DNA from: Nitrosarchaeum sp.
GTDB taxonomy: Archaea; Thermoproteota; Nitrososphaeria; Nitrososphaerales; Nitrosopumilaceae
Reading direction: 5' to 3'
Assembly: GCA_021414365.1 (NCBI GenBank)
Contig: JAIOOR010000005.1
Location: forward strand, 124,001-188,000
DNA length: 64,000 nt
Shown: one piece after another, positions 17,122-25,198 of the stretch
Layout of the letters: every line of letters starts with the position of its first letter
Numbering within the stretch: position 1 is the stretch's first letter
The notes under the pieces: generated by a model
Seen by the model: the letters and a program-made list of their open reading frames with translations, nothing else
Told to the model about the DNA's origin: nothing
Databases searched by the model: none
Program-made: the position numbers and the translations under genes

Positions 17122-17637
17122 ATGAAATTACCAATTTGTAACTTTGATGCAAAAAATGCTGTACTTTGTCCAAAATGTGAGAGTAGTGTAGAATCAGGTG
17201 CAATCACAAAAGCAGATGCAGATGCATCCATTATACTAGCACGATTAGCAAAATCAAATCAAATAATTGACAAGTTTTCACTTTATTCATGTAAGGAATT
17301 TAATGGAAATTTCGTGTTGACTTTGGCCAAAAATGACATAATGATAATCAGGCAAAGTAGGGTACTGTACAGATTACTTCAGGAGCAGTTTCATGGAAAA
17401 ATTTGGTTAGTAGAAGACGATGAAAATGATAAAAAATTCATAGAGGACCTATTCTTTCCAACAAAAATATTGTCAATTAATTCAGTTTGGGCGCCAGGGG
17501 GAGTACAAAAAACAAAGGCAGTCGTATCAGGCAAATGGACACCTAAATTTCCAATTGACACAAACAAGATAATTCAGATTGTTAAAAATGCCCGAAACCT
17601 TGACATTGAGATAGAATTTGAGGAAAAAAGAAGGTAA
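17122..17637 (+). CDS. NusA-like (KH-type) transcription factor family protein
   Basis: A 171-residue protein with a short N-terminal metal site (C6, C16, C19). A helical linker (ESGAITKADADASIILARL) follows, then an alpha/beta part with a KH-like segment (LSINSVWAPGGVQKTKAVV). I read it as the archaeal NusA-like elongation-factor family that precedes aminoacyl-tRNA synthetase or RNA polymerase genes in several archaea. It lies 5 bp before aspS on the same strand, so the two form one transcript with a promoter near 17070-17100. The family assignment is moderate; an RNA-binding role is inferred. Confidence 0.6.
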   Translation: MKLPICNFDAKNAVLCPKCESSVESGAITKADADASIILARLAKSNQIIDKFSLYSCKEFNGNFVLTLAKNDIMIIRQSRVLYRLLQEQFHGKIWLVEDDENDKKFIEDLFFPTKILSINSVWAPGGVQKTKAVVSGKWTPKFPIDTNKIIQIVKNARNLDIEIEFEEKRR

Positions 17638-17642
17638 GAAAA

Positions 17643-18929
17643 GTGGGATTTGTTAAAACACATGACATTGCAGAACTAAACGCAGGCACAATAGGAAAAG
17701 AAGTTGTACTGGGAGGGTGGATAGAAGATCTTCGAAAATTAGGAAAGATGACATTTATCACATTGCGTGATGTCTCAGGAATTTCTCAAATCATTGTAAA
17801 AGGAGAGTTAAATGATAATCTAGAAGAATTAAACCGTCAAAGTGTAATTAGTGTAAGAGGGATTGTCCAAGAAACAAAGGCACGAGATTTTGATTTTGAG
17901 ATAAAAGCGGAGGAGATAGATGTACTAGCAAAGGCAGTACATCCATTACCTGTTGATCCGATTGGGAGATTAGAAAGCAACATTGACACAAGATTGAATA
18001 ATCGAGCACTAGATATGCGAAATCAAAAAACTGCATCAATTTTCAAATTAAGACATTACGTGTTAGAAATACTACGTAAAACATTGGCAGAAAAAAAATT
18101 CATTGAAATCACAACACCGAAAATAATTGGTAGTGCAAGTGAGGGAGGAGCAAATTTATTTTCATTAGATTATTTTGGAAAAACAGCATATCTTGCTCAA
18201 AGCCCACAACTATACAAAGAACAAATGACAATAGGACTTGAAAGAGTTTACGAAATATCTAATTTTTACAGAGCAGAAAATTCACATACGGGTCGTCATC
18301 TCAGTGAATTTACAAGTGTGGATATTGAAGCTGCATTTATGGATTACAATGATGTGATGAATATTTTAGAATCATTAGTAATGGAAGTTTACAAAGTTAC
18401 ATCAGAGAAATGTAAAAAAGAACAAGAAAACATTGGACATGCAATTGAAATTCCAAAATCTCCTTTTGAAAGAATAACATACACACAAGTAATTGACGAA
18501 TTAAAAAAAGTGGGGGAGAAAATAGAGTTCGGAGATGATTTGCTTGATTCACATTTAAGAATAATTGGAAAGAATCATCCAGGATTTTATTTTCTAACTG
18601 ACTGGCCAATAAAATTAAAACCATTTTACATAAGAGAAAAAGATGAAGACCCAAAATTATCACGCTCTTTTGATCTTCAGTATGGATACCTGGAACTATC
18701 ATCAGGAGGAACTAGGCTTCACAATCCAGAGATACTAAAATCAAGACTCAAAGAACAGGGTTTGGATCCAACCCAATTTGCAGACCATCTTCAGACATTT
18801 GATTGGGGCATGCCACCTCACTCAGGTTGGGGGATGGGTCTTGACAGACTGATGACTACACTTATTGGAATAGATAATGTAAGAGAAGTCGTTCTATATC
18901 CAAGAGATCCGGATAGATTAAGCCCATAA
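17643..18929 (+). CDS. aspS: Aspartyl-tRNA synthetase (archaeal type)
   Basis: A 428-residue class II synthetase that charges tRNA-Asp. The N-terminal OB-fold anticodon domain (about 1-105, GGWIEDLRKLGKMTFITLRD) is followed by the catalytic core with motif 2 FYRAENSHTGRHLSEFTSVD and motif 3 GWGMGLDRLMTTLIG. The compact archaeal/eukaryotic form lacks the bacterial GAD insertion. Archaeal enzymes of this form may be non-discriminating and also charge tRNA-Asn. The start is GTG at 17643, 5 bp after the preceding stop. Confidence 0.93.
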   Translation: MGFVKTHDIAELNAGTIGKEVVLGGWIEDLRKLGKMTFITLRDVSGISQIIVKGELNDNLEELNRQSVISVRGIVQETKARDFDFEIKAEEIDVLAKAVHPLPVDPIGRLESNIDTRLNNRALDMRNQKTASIFKLRHYVLEILRKTLAEKKFIEITTPKIIGSASEGGANLFSLDYFGKTAYLAQSPQLYKEQMTIGLERVYEISNFYRAENSHTGRHLSEFTSVDIEAAFMDYNDVMNILESLVMEVYKVTSEKCKKEQENIGHAIEIPKSPFERITYTQVIDELKKVGEKIEFGDDLLDSHLRIIGKNHPGFYFLTDWPIKLKPFYIREKDEDPKLSRSFDLQYGYLELSSGGTRLHNPEILKSRLKEQGLDPTQFADHLQTFDWGMPPHSGWGMGLDRLMTTLIGIDNVREVVLYPRDPDRLSP

Positions 18930-18967
18930 ATCAATTCAGATTTTTATTGTTAAAGAAATAACAACAT

Positions 18968-19219
18968 ATGATGATTAATCAAGCAGATGCAAAAAAAGTA
19001 GTAGAAGTGATAGGAAATAATCTAATCGGGGTTTCACATGATTCTAAAAGTTTTCAAAAGTTGCCAGATTCTTTTTGGGGTTATTTTGCCAGAGGACATG
19101 ATACAAAAGGAACATTTGGTGTGATAGTCACATATTCTGAAGATGGAGGAGATGTAGATGAACTAATCAAAATGTACGAAGATTGGGCAAATAAAAATAA
19201 AAGCAAAGAATCCAAATAA
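18968..19219 (+). CDS. Small hypothetical protein
   Basis: An 83-residue soluble protein with a KKVVEVIGNNLIGVSHDSKSF helix and an aromatic strand (SFWGYFARGHDTKGTFGVIV). Its C-terminal region is acidic, then basic. No family was recognised. It follows aspS by 38 bp on the same strand. Two adjacent ATG codons make the exact start uncertain by one residue. Confidence 0.55.
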   Translation: MMINQADAKKVVEVIGNNLIGVSHDSKSFQKLPDSFWGYFARGHDTKGTFGVIVTYSEDGGDVDELIKMYEDWANKNKSKESK

Positions 19220-19220
19220 C

Positions 19221-19352
19221 TTATTTAGTTTCTTTGAAGAGTTTTCTATATCCATCGCATTCCTTACAAATGGGTTTTCCTTTGTATTTTGGATTACCAT
19301 CAGTAATTTTTAAGGTGCTGGGATTTATTTTACATATACAACAAACGACCAT
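19221..19352 (-). CDS. Zinc-ribbon mini-protein (43 aa)
   Basis: A 43-residue frame with two paired-cysteine knuckles: CCIC (residues 4-7) near the N-terminus and CKEC (about 30-33). The 22-residue linker is rich in Lys, Pro and Gly. This spacing is that of a treble-clef or ribbon zinc finger. Its ATG at 19352 is followed by a clean frame to TAA at 19221, just after the convergent 83-residue gene. Such very small zinc proteins are abundant in archaea and seldom annotated. Confidence 0.55.
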   Translation of the reverse strand: MVVCCICKINPSTLKITDGNPKYKGKPICKECDGYRKLFKETK

Positions 19353-19496
19353 GAATATACGTAAAATGATACAATTAATAAAAATTGGGAATTTAACTCA
19401 AAAAGTCAAATAGTGAACAAAATTACAACATAAAATCAAATAATTGCAAATGCAAGCAAAAAAATTCAACAAATTCCATTAAAACAAAATTAGAGA

Positions 19497-19802
19497 TTAG
19501 ATGAATTTTTCAGATCTTATAACTTGAACATCAGAAAAATACAAGATGATTGCAAAATCTGAAAATAAATATCGGGCAATCTCTTCGGCGACATCTTTTA
19601 ATTTTTCTTCAGTTGAAACAATTTCAATTTTTATGTTTTTTTCATTTTTAAATCCATGTCCCCTTATTCCCTTGGAGCCATTTCCTTCCACTTCATAAGA
19701 AGTGTATCCAGTTATTCCATGTTTTGATAATATTTCCAAAATGGCTTTTTGTGCAAGAATTTCACATGTAACAGTTAATAGTTTTACATCAAATAATTTC
19801 AT
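19497..19802 (-). CDS. PII-like protein, probable SbtB partner of SbtA
   Basis: A 101-residue protein of PII/GlnB-like size and strand order (beta KLLTVTCEI, helix, strand TGYTSYEVEG, T-loop-like glycine segment GNGSKGIRGHGF, then KIEIVSTEEKLKDVAEEIARY). It overlaps the stop of the bicarbonate transporter gene by 1 bp. In cyanobacteria sbtA is paired with sbtB, a PII-like protein that binds adenylates and blocks the transporter. Gene order and fold make that role likely here; it is inferred, not shown. Ligand-binding residues cannot be judged by eye. Confidence 0.72.
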   Translation of the reverse strand: MKLFDVKLLTVTCEILAQKAILEILSKHGITGYTSYEVEGNGSKGIRGHGFKNEKNIKIEIVSTEEKLKDVAEEIARYLFSDFAIILYFSDVQVIRSEKFI

Positions 19803-20890
19803 TACAGATCAATTCCAAAATAGTTGAATAAGTTTATCGATCCATCAACATTATGAACAATGGAAGAGACTGAAAACATTATTGGCAATAAAATGATGAT
19901 GTTATAGGGAAAAGTAACTCCAAGTGCAGATGTAATGTACAAACTTGGTTTTGCTTGTGGGATTGCATGTCTTAAAACTGCAGGAGCTGCAATAAATGAA
20001 GCACTTGCCATTAATAATCCAAACATCACTGCACCCCCCAAACTTAGCCCTAACGCCGTAGCCACAAAAACGCCGATAATTCCATTAAATGTTGGAATCA
20101 ATATTGAAAAAATAACCAAAAACACACCCACTTTTTTAATATCATCTAGTCTTTGTCCGGCAATTATTCCCATCTCTAGCAAAAATATTGCAATGGCACC
20201 GGTAAAGAGTCCATCAAAGACAATACTAATTGACTCAAATCCCTTATCACCAATAGCATAACCAATAATTATACTTCCAAGTAAAACGATGATTGCTTTT
20301 CCAGTAATGGATTCACGTAATACTCCAGAGAGATTTGTTTTGCTTTGATCTACCATTCCAAGGATTTTTTCATTGTTACCCAGATCACTTGAAAGAGATT
20401 TCTTTTTTGATTTAATTTGTTTTGAAACTGCCAAATTTGTAAGAAATATTGCAAGAATAAAACTAACTGGTTCTAACACAGCCAAGACTGCAGTGAGATA
20501 TCCTTCTGATGCAACATCCTGATTTTTTAAAAAGGATAAACCAACAGAGAAAGTCACAGCTCCGACAGCTCCATAAGTGGATGCCAGGGCATATGAATCA
20601 AAAATATTGAATTTACCAAGGCGTCTTAATATCTGATAATGGTTTAGTGTAAACACAAGGGAGAGCCCAATTGCAGTCAGCATTGGAATTAACATACTAT
20701 CAAATCCAGTATTTCTCATCTCCAGTCCACCATGAAGACCAATTGCTGCAAGAAGGTAAATTGGTAAAAATTCAGAAATTGCGTCAGGCATCTTCAAATC
20801 AGATTTGATTCTAGCTGCAACAAGACCTAAAAGAAAAAACAATACAACTGGAGTTAGTATGTTTGCTTGAATTAATCCCAAAATATCCAT
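19802..20890 (-). CDS. sbtA: SbtA-type sodium/bicarbonate symporter
   Basis: A 362-residue membrane protein with two five-helix halves and an intervening basic cytoplasmic loop (about 155-190, KQIKSKKKSLSSDLG). This matches the SbtA family (PF05982) in length and layout. Helix motifs such as LAAIGLHGG, SASFIAAPAV and the GAVGAVTFSVGLSFL segment fit. SbtA imports HCO3- with Na+, which would feed the 3-hydroxypropionate/4-hydroxybutyrate carbon fixation cycle of AOA. The start is taken at the ATG at 20890; a TTG 30 bases upstream is possible. The PII-like gene follows with a 1-bp overlap. Confidence 0.85.
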   Translation of the reverse strand: MDILGLIQANILTPVVLFFLLGLVAARIKSDLKMPDAISEFLPIYLLAAIGLHGGLEMRNTGFDSMLIPMLTAIGLSLVFTLNHYQILRRLGKFNIFDSYALASTYGAVGAVTFSVGLSFLKNQDVASEGYLTAVLAVLEPVSFILAIFLTNLAVSKQIKSKKKSLSSDLGNNEKILGMVDQSKTNLSGVLRESITGKAIIVLLGSIIIGYAIGDKGFESISIVFDGLFTGAIAIFLLEMGIIAGQRLDDIKKVGVFLVIFSILIPTFNGIIGVFVATALGLSLGGAVMFGLLMASASFIAAPAVLRHAIPQAKPSLYITSALGVTFPYNIIILLPIMFSVSSIVHNVDGSINLFNYFGIDL

Positions 20891-21051
20891 TTGAATTAAT
20901 AAATTGCTTTTAACCTCCAATAAAAATCCAAATACATCAAAACAAAAAATACAAAATAGAAATTATTAGAATTAGCGTGTTGTAAAAACAAAAATCAGTT
21001 AAAAAGAAATTGGTATTGCGGTAAGGATGAAAATGTCTTGAATGAAATATC

Positions 21052-21070
21052 ATTCTCATCAAATGAGAAT
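21052..21070. promoter_or_regulatory. Perfect 8-bp inverted repeat, operator-like
   Basis: ATTCTCAT 21052-21059 and ATGAGAAT 21063-21070 are exact reverse complements with a 3-base spacer. The site is 41 bases upstream of the ATG at 21111, about where an archaeal repressor or activator would bind. It could also form a hairpin in the leader RNA. Confidence 0.4.
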
Positions 21071-21110
21071 AGAAGTCAGGATTATTATATACGGAATTGA
21101 GTGTATAGGC

Positions 21111-21326
21111 ATGAATAAAAAAGTGCTAGTAGGAATTGCAGTTGCGTTAGTCATTGTCGCCATAGGAATAGTAGGCGTCAAAGCAATGCTAGGAGATGCA
21201 AAAACTGAGCTACCGTACGAAGAGCAAACTGAAAAAGTAGTTGGGCTTCAGGAGAAGATAGGAGCTACAGAATCAGGAGAATCCGGCGAATCTGAACAAA
21301 ACGAAGCAAATGAAAAGCAACCATAA
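21111..21326 (+). CDS. Small membrane-anchored acidic protein
   Basis: A 71-residue protein. An N-terminal hydrophobic anchor (residues 5-24, VLVGIAVALVIVAIGIVGVK) is followed by a highly acidic external tail (ESGESGESEQNEANE). The ATG at 21111 is preferred over an upstream in-frame ATG because the anchor follows directly. The tail is low-complexity Glu/Ser/Gly. No family. It may be a surface or cytochrome-like accessory protein. The palindrome at 21052-21070 is upstream. Confidence 0.65.
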   Translation: MNKKVLVGIAVALVIVAIGIVGVKAMLGDAKTELPYEEQTEKVVGLQEKIGATESGESGESEQNEANEKQP

Positions 21327-21388
21327 CTAAGATAAAATATTTTTGAAAATTTTGTTTTTATTATTTGTAAAATTTACAATAAGGTTGA

Positions 21389-21428
21389 ATTCAATTTGAT
21401 TTTAAATTGAATAATCCAGATTTTTTTT
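21389..21428. terminator. Bidirectional terminator
   Basis: A perfect 9-bp inverted repeat (ATTCAATTT 21389-21397, AAATTGAAT 21404-21412, 6-base loop) is followed by a run of eight T at about 21420-21428. It separates the converging genes ending at 21326 and 21444. A second, 7-bp palindrome lies at 21365-21379. Confidence 0.55.
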
Positions 21429-21443
21429 CTAGAAAATTAGATT

Positions 21444-22124
21444 TTAGTTGGTAATAAAAATAGGAATTCCTAATCCGGTCAAAGTATCACAACCACCATA
21501 GCCATCTCCTGGATGTATAGTCCACAAAAGATAATCTCCAGGAGGTGCATTCAAAAATACAGAACCTTCCCAACCAGATTGCCCATCCAATTCTTTTATT
21601 GAAGAGAAGTGTTGGAATGAACCTTGTTTGCCAGAACCTACAACAACATCATCACCACGAATGTCATCATCAAAGTAAGGAGTATTTATAGGAGACACAA
21701 ATGCTAAATCAATTAATTTATTGTCATCATTATTTTTTGATTTAAACCAAGAATTCCATACGTTGATGTCATCAACTAACCAGTTGACAAATGGATTAGA
21801 TAACTTTGAAAAACCAATTTTCATTGCGGCATCATCAAATGTGTCACCTCCAATATTAGATGCGTCTTTTGGACCTAGATCAACACATTCATCTTGAATC
21901 GTATAATCAATTTTCAAAGGCTGGTGAGAATTACCAGTATAATGCGCTTTTACATAATAATCAGTAGAGCCATTATTATCAAAATCAAAACGGCCACTAT
22001 CAGTATTTGATACATATATTGGAGCATGACCTTTGCCTAAGACAATTAGATCATCAGAATAGGCAGGAACAAAGAGCATAGAAACAAAAAAAGTCAAAGA
22101 TAATGAAATGATTAATACTTTCAT
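21444..22124 (-). CDS. Secreted protein of unknown function
   Basis: A 226-residue protein with a classical cleavable signal peptide: basic start, hydrophobic core LIISLSLTFFVSMLFV (about 3-19), and a small-residue AYS cleavage region near 22-24. The mature part is rich in Asp, Gly, Asn and aromatic residues, with DFDNNGSTDYYV resembling a calcium-binding-like loop and several Gly-rich turns. Two or three cysteines could pair (DECVDLG, GGCDTL). The fold looks like a secreted beta-sandwich. No family was recognised. Confidence 0.65.
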   Translation of the reverse strand: MKVLIISLSLTFFVSMLFVPAYSDDLIVLGKGHAPIYVSNTDSGRFDFDNNGSTDYYVKAHYTGNSHQPLKIDYTIQDECVDLGPKDASNIGGDTFDDAAMKIGFSKLSNPFVNWLVDDINVWNSWFKSKNNDDNKLIDLAFVSPINTPYFDDDIRGDDVVVGSGKQGSFQHFSSIKELDGQSGWEGSVFLNAPPGDYLLWTIHPGDGYGGCDTLTGLGIPIFITN

Positions 22125-22150
22125 TTAATTATAAAGTGAAATCATTATTT

Positions 22151-23164
22151 TTAAAGATTATCAGTAATTTTTTTGGTAAAATCTGACGTGGATTTATCAC
22201 CACCGATGTCTTTAGTTTTTACTCCACTTTTTACCAAATCAAAAATAGTTGATTCTAGTTTTTGAGCAACGCTAAAACATTTTGCATCATGATGTTTTGC
22301 TCCAAGCCAGTCAAGCATCATTTTAATTGATAGTAAAAATGATGAGGGATTTGCAATATTTTTTCCTGCAATATCAAATGCTGCTCCATGAACTGGCTCA
22401 AATAATGCAAAATTATCTCCAATGTTAGCAGCGGGGGCCATACCTAATCCACCAACAACTTGAGAGGATTCATCAGATAAAATATCGCCAAACAAATTAG
22501 TAGTCACTATAACATCAAATTGTTCTGGTTGTCGAATTAGATTCATGGCACATGCATCAACATACATTTGCTCAAATAAAATATCAGGGTAGTTTTTTGC
22601 TACTTCACTGCACGATTTTGCAAATAAGCCGTCAGTGAGCCGCATTACATTTGATTTATGAACACAAGTGACTTTTTTCATGTTATTTCGTTGTTTTGCA
22701 GTTTCAAACGCATATTTTGCAATTCTCTTTGATGCACCCTCTGAAATTATTCTTAATGCTACTGCTGTGCTTCCCAAGCTGAATTCTTTTCCAGTGTAAA
22801 GATCTTCGGTATTTTCCCTTACAATTACCATATCAATGTCATCTCTTAATGCAGGCATGTGAGGGGAGGACTTTGCGGGTCGAATATTTGCGTACAAATC
22901 AAGCATTCGACGTAACACTACAATTACATCTGCTGCAGATTCCCCAACTGGTGCCTTCAAGCAAGCATCAGATTGTTTTATGGTGTCAACTGTTTGATCA
23001 GGTAACGCTTTACCGGTTTCTTTAAGGGCTTTATCACCAGCAGATAATTTTGTAACATCAAATTTCAATCCAAGTTTGTCATTTATGGCATAAAGTACAG
23101 AAATTGCAGATTCAGATAATTCAGGACCAATTCCATCACCTGTGATTAATGAAATTTTATACAT
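22151..23164 (-). CDS. leuB: Isopropylmalate/isocitrate dehydrogenase family (LeuB-like)
   Basis: A 337-residue beta-decarboxylating dehydrogenase. The N-terminus has ITGDGIGPE, the substrate-loop region is VIVRENTEDLYTG, and the C-terminal signature is TTNLFGDILSDESSQVVGGLG. It lies directly after leuA (33 bp), so 3-isopropylmalate oxidation in leucine synthesis is the likely role. Family members acting on homoisocitrate or isocitrate cannot be excluded by sequence reading alone. It is the last gene of the branched-chain amino acid operon ilvB-ilvH-leuA-leuB. Full length. Confidence 0.85.
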   Translation of the reverse strand: MYKISLITGDGIGPELSESAISVLYAINDKLGLKFDVTKLSAGDKALKETGKALPDQTVDTIKQSDACLKAPVGESAADVIVVLRRMLDLYANIRPAKSSPHMPALRDDIDMVIVRENTEDLYTGKEFSLGSTAVALRIISEGASKRIAKYAFETAKQRNNMKKVTCVHKSNVMRLTDGLFAKSCSEVAKNYPDILFEQMYVDACAMNLIRQPEQFDVIVTTNLFGDILSDESSQVVGGLGMAPAANIGDNFALFEPVHGAAFDIAGKNIANPSSFLLSIKMMLDWLGAKHHDAKCFSVAQKLESTIFDLVKSGVKTKDIGGDKSTSDFTKKITDNL

Positions 23165-23196
23165 GATAGAACATTATTCCAATACAATTTTAGGAT

Positions 23197-24711
23197 TTAT
23201 CTTACCTGTTTTTCTTGTAGCATTTTTTTGAGCATTATTCTATTAATTGCGTCAATCACTGCTTTAACAGATGTTGTTACAATGTCTTCCCCTACTGATT
23301 TTGCTGAAACCTTGTTTCCTAATGCATCCTCAACTTTTACTGTAACTTCACATAATGCACTAGAACCACCAGAAATTGATGCCAATCCATAATCTTTGAT
23401 TCTAATTTCAGAAATCTTTCCAGTAATTTTTTGTATGGCATTTAATGCTGCATCTACTGGACCAACTCCGTAATCAGTTCCAATATGATCCTGACCATCA
23501 ATGTTTAATTTTACAAATGCATAAGGCATGGTTCCAATTCCAGTTGAAACTGAGAATCCAGTTAACTGTACAATTCTTTTTAGTTCTTTTTCTCCCATAA
23601 CATCACTTGCAAGTGATAATAATTCAACATCTGTGATCTGTTTTCCAGCATCACCTAATGTTTTGACTTTATCTAAGATTTGTTTTGATTGCTCTTCGGA
23701 AGGTTTTACACCATATTCTGCAAGCATTGCATTCATACCATGAACACCGGCATGCTTTCCAACTTGAAGCCATCTTTTTCTTCCAACTAATTCAGGACTA
23801 ATTGGTTCGTATGTGAGAGGATTACTCAATACACCGTGTGTGTGAATGCCGGATTCATGGCCAAATGCATTAGCCCCAACTATTGCCTTGTTTGGTTGAA
23901 CTATAATTCCCACAGTCTTTGAGATAAATCGAGATGTCTCATAAATTAATTCAGATTTTATGTTAGTCTCATATTTTTGCTTAAATGGAAGACATTTCAA
24001 TGCCATTGAAAATTCTTCTAAAGATGCATTACCTGCCCTCTCTCCAATTCCATTAATTGTTACATGTGCACAAGAAGCTCCTGCATGGATCCCAGCTAAT
24101 GAATTTGCAACTGCCAAACCAAAGTCGTTATGACAATGAACACTTACTGGAAGTTTTGTAGCTGCTATTGTATCCCTAGTTAATTCTGCCATGTATTCTG
24201 GAGTTGAGTATCCTACAGTATCAGGAATGTTGACTCTGTCAGCACCTGCTTTTGCAACATCGCTAAATACTTTTTTTAAGAATTCTCTATCAGTTCTTGT
24301 GGCATCTTCAGCAGAAAATTCTACTTGAAGACCCCGTGACTTTCCATATTCTACTGATTCAATTGCTTTTTCAAGTGCTTGCTCACGAGTCATTTTAAGT
24401 TTGTATTCTAAGTGAATGTCAGAAGTTGCAATGAATGTGTGAATGTAATTTAGTCCTGCATCAACTGCAGCATCAATATCTTTTTTGATAGTTCTAGTTA
24501 ATCCTGCAATCTCACATGATAAACCCTCAGAAGTAATCATCTTTACTGCTTTGAGTTCACCTTCAGATATCACTGGGAATCCGGCTTCAATTGCGTCAAC
24601 ACCTAATTCATCGAGTTTTTTTGCAATTGCTAATTTTTGATCAGGCGATAAGGAGACTCCAATGGTTTGCTCTCCATCTCTTAGAGTTGTATCAAAAATT
24701 CTAATTTTCAT
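23197..24711 (-). CDS. leuA: 2-isopropylmalate synthase
   Basis: A 504-residue enzyme with a TIM-barrel catalytic part (RDGEQTIGVSLSPDQK near the N-terminus, SVHCHNDFGLAVANSL metal site, NGIGERAGNASLEE). The C-terminal regulatory domain (about 370-500) binds leucine in family members. It condenses acetyl-CoA with 2-oxoisovalerate. Its ATG overlaps the end of ilvH by 4 bp. Citramalate or homocitrate synthase activities occur in the same family, but the neighbours favour leucine synthesis. Confidence 0.9.
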   Translation of the reverse strand: MKIRIFDTTLRDGEQTIGVSLSPDQKLAIAKKLDELGVDAIEAGFPVISEGELKAVKMITSEGLSCEIAGLTRTIKKDIDAAVDAGLNYIHTFIATSDIHLEYKLKMTREQALEKAIESVEYGKSRGLQVEFSAEDATRTDREFLKKVFSDVAKAGADRVNIPDTVGYSTPEYMAELTRDTIAATKLPVSVHCHNDFGLAVANSLAGIHAGASCAHVTINGIGERAGNASLEEFSMALKCLPFKQKYETNIKSELIYETSRFISKTVGIIVQPNKAIVGANAFGHESGIHTHGVLSNPLTYEPISPELVGRKRWLQVGKHAGVHGMNAMLAEYGVKPSEEQSKQILDKVKTLGDAGKQITDVELLSLASDVMGEKELKRIVQLTGFSVSTGIGTMPYAFVKLNIDGQDHIGTDYGVGPVDAALNAIQKITGKISEIRIKDYGLASISGGSSALCEVTVKVEDALGNKVSAKSVGEDIVTTSVKAVIDAINRIMLKKMLQEKQVR

Positions 24712-25190
24712 ACCCCACTCCTTTGTAAAGCAGCAACACCTGTTCTTGCAACTTCTAAAATTCCAAATGGTTTTGCCAATTCTTCAAAGGCCCTAATTTG
24801 ATCAGGTGTAGCAGTCAACTCTACCATAATGGAGTCTTTTTTAACATCGTGGATTTTACCGCCATATGCATTTGCCAACTTATTTACTTCCATACTATCA
24901 TTAGCATTACTGAGTTTAATCTTAAAAATACTTAGTTCGCGATATACGGTTTTGTGCTCGTCGAGATGTTTGACCTCTATTGTGTCAATCATCTTATCGA
25001 GTTGTTTTACAATTTGTTCAATTTGTTTTTCGTCGCCGTATGTGGTAATGGTCATCCTTGAATACTCTGGATTTTCAGTGACGCCTACTGCAATGCTATC
25101 AATATTGAAATTTCTAGATCTGAAAAGATGTGTGACTTTGAATAATATTCCCGGTTTGTTTTCAACTAAAAGAGTAAGAATAGCCCACAT
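24708..25190 (-). CDS. ilvH: Acetolactate synthase small subunit
   Basis: A 160-residue regulatory subunit with an N-terminal ACT domain (LTLLVENKPGILFKVTHLF, RNFNIDSIAVGVTE). A second alpha/beta domain ends in GILEVARTGVAALQRS. It binds valine and controls the catalytic IlvB subunit. I start it at the ATG at 25190; a GTG at 25199 overlapping the ilvB stop is an alternative. It sits between ilvB and leuA with overlapping ends, so translational coupling is likely. Confidence 0.9.
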   Translation of the reverse strand: MWAILTLLVENKPGILFKVTHLFRSRNFNIDSIAVGVTENPEYSRMTITTYGDEKQIEQIVKQLDKMIDTIEVKHLDEHKTVYRELSIFKIKLSNANDSMEVNKLANAYGGKIHDVKKDSIMVELTATPDQIRAFEELAKPFGILEVARTGVAALQRSGV

Positions 25191-25198
25191 GACAATCA

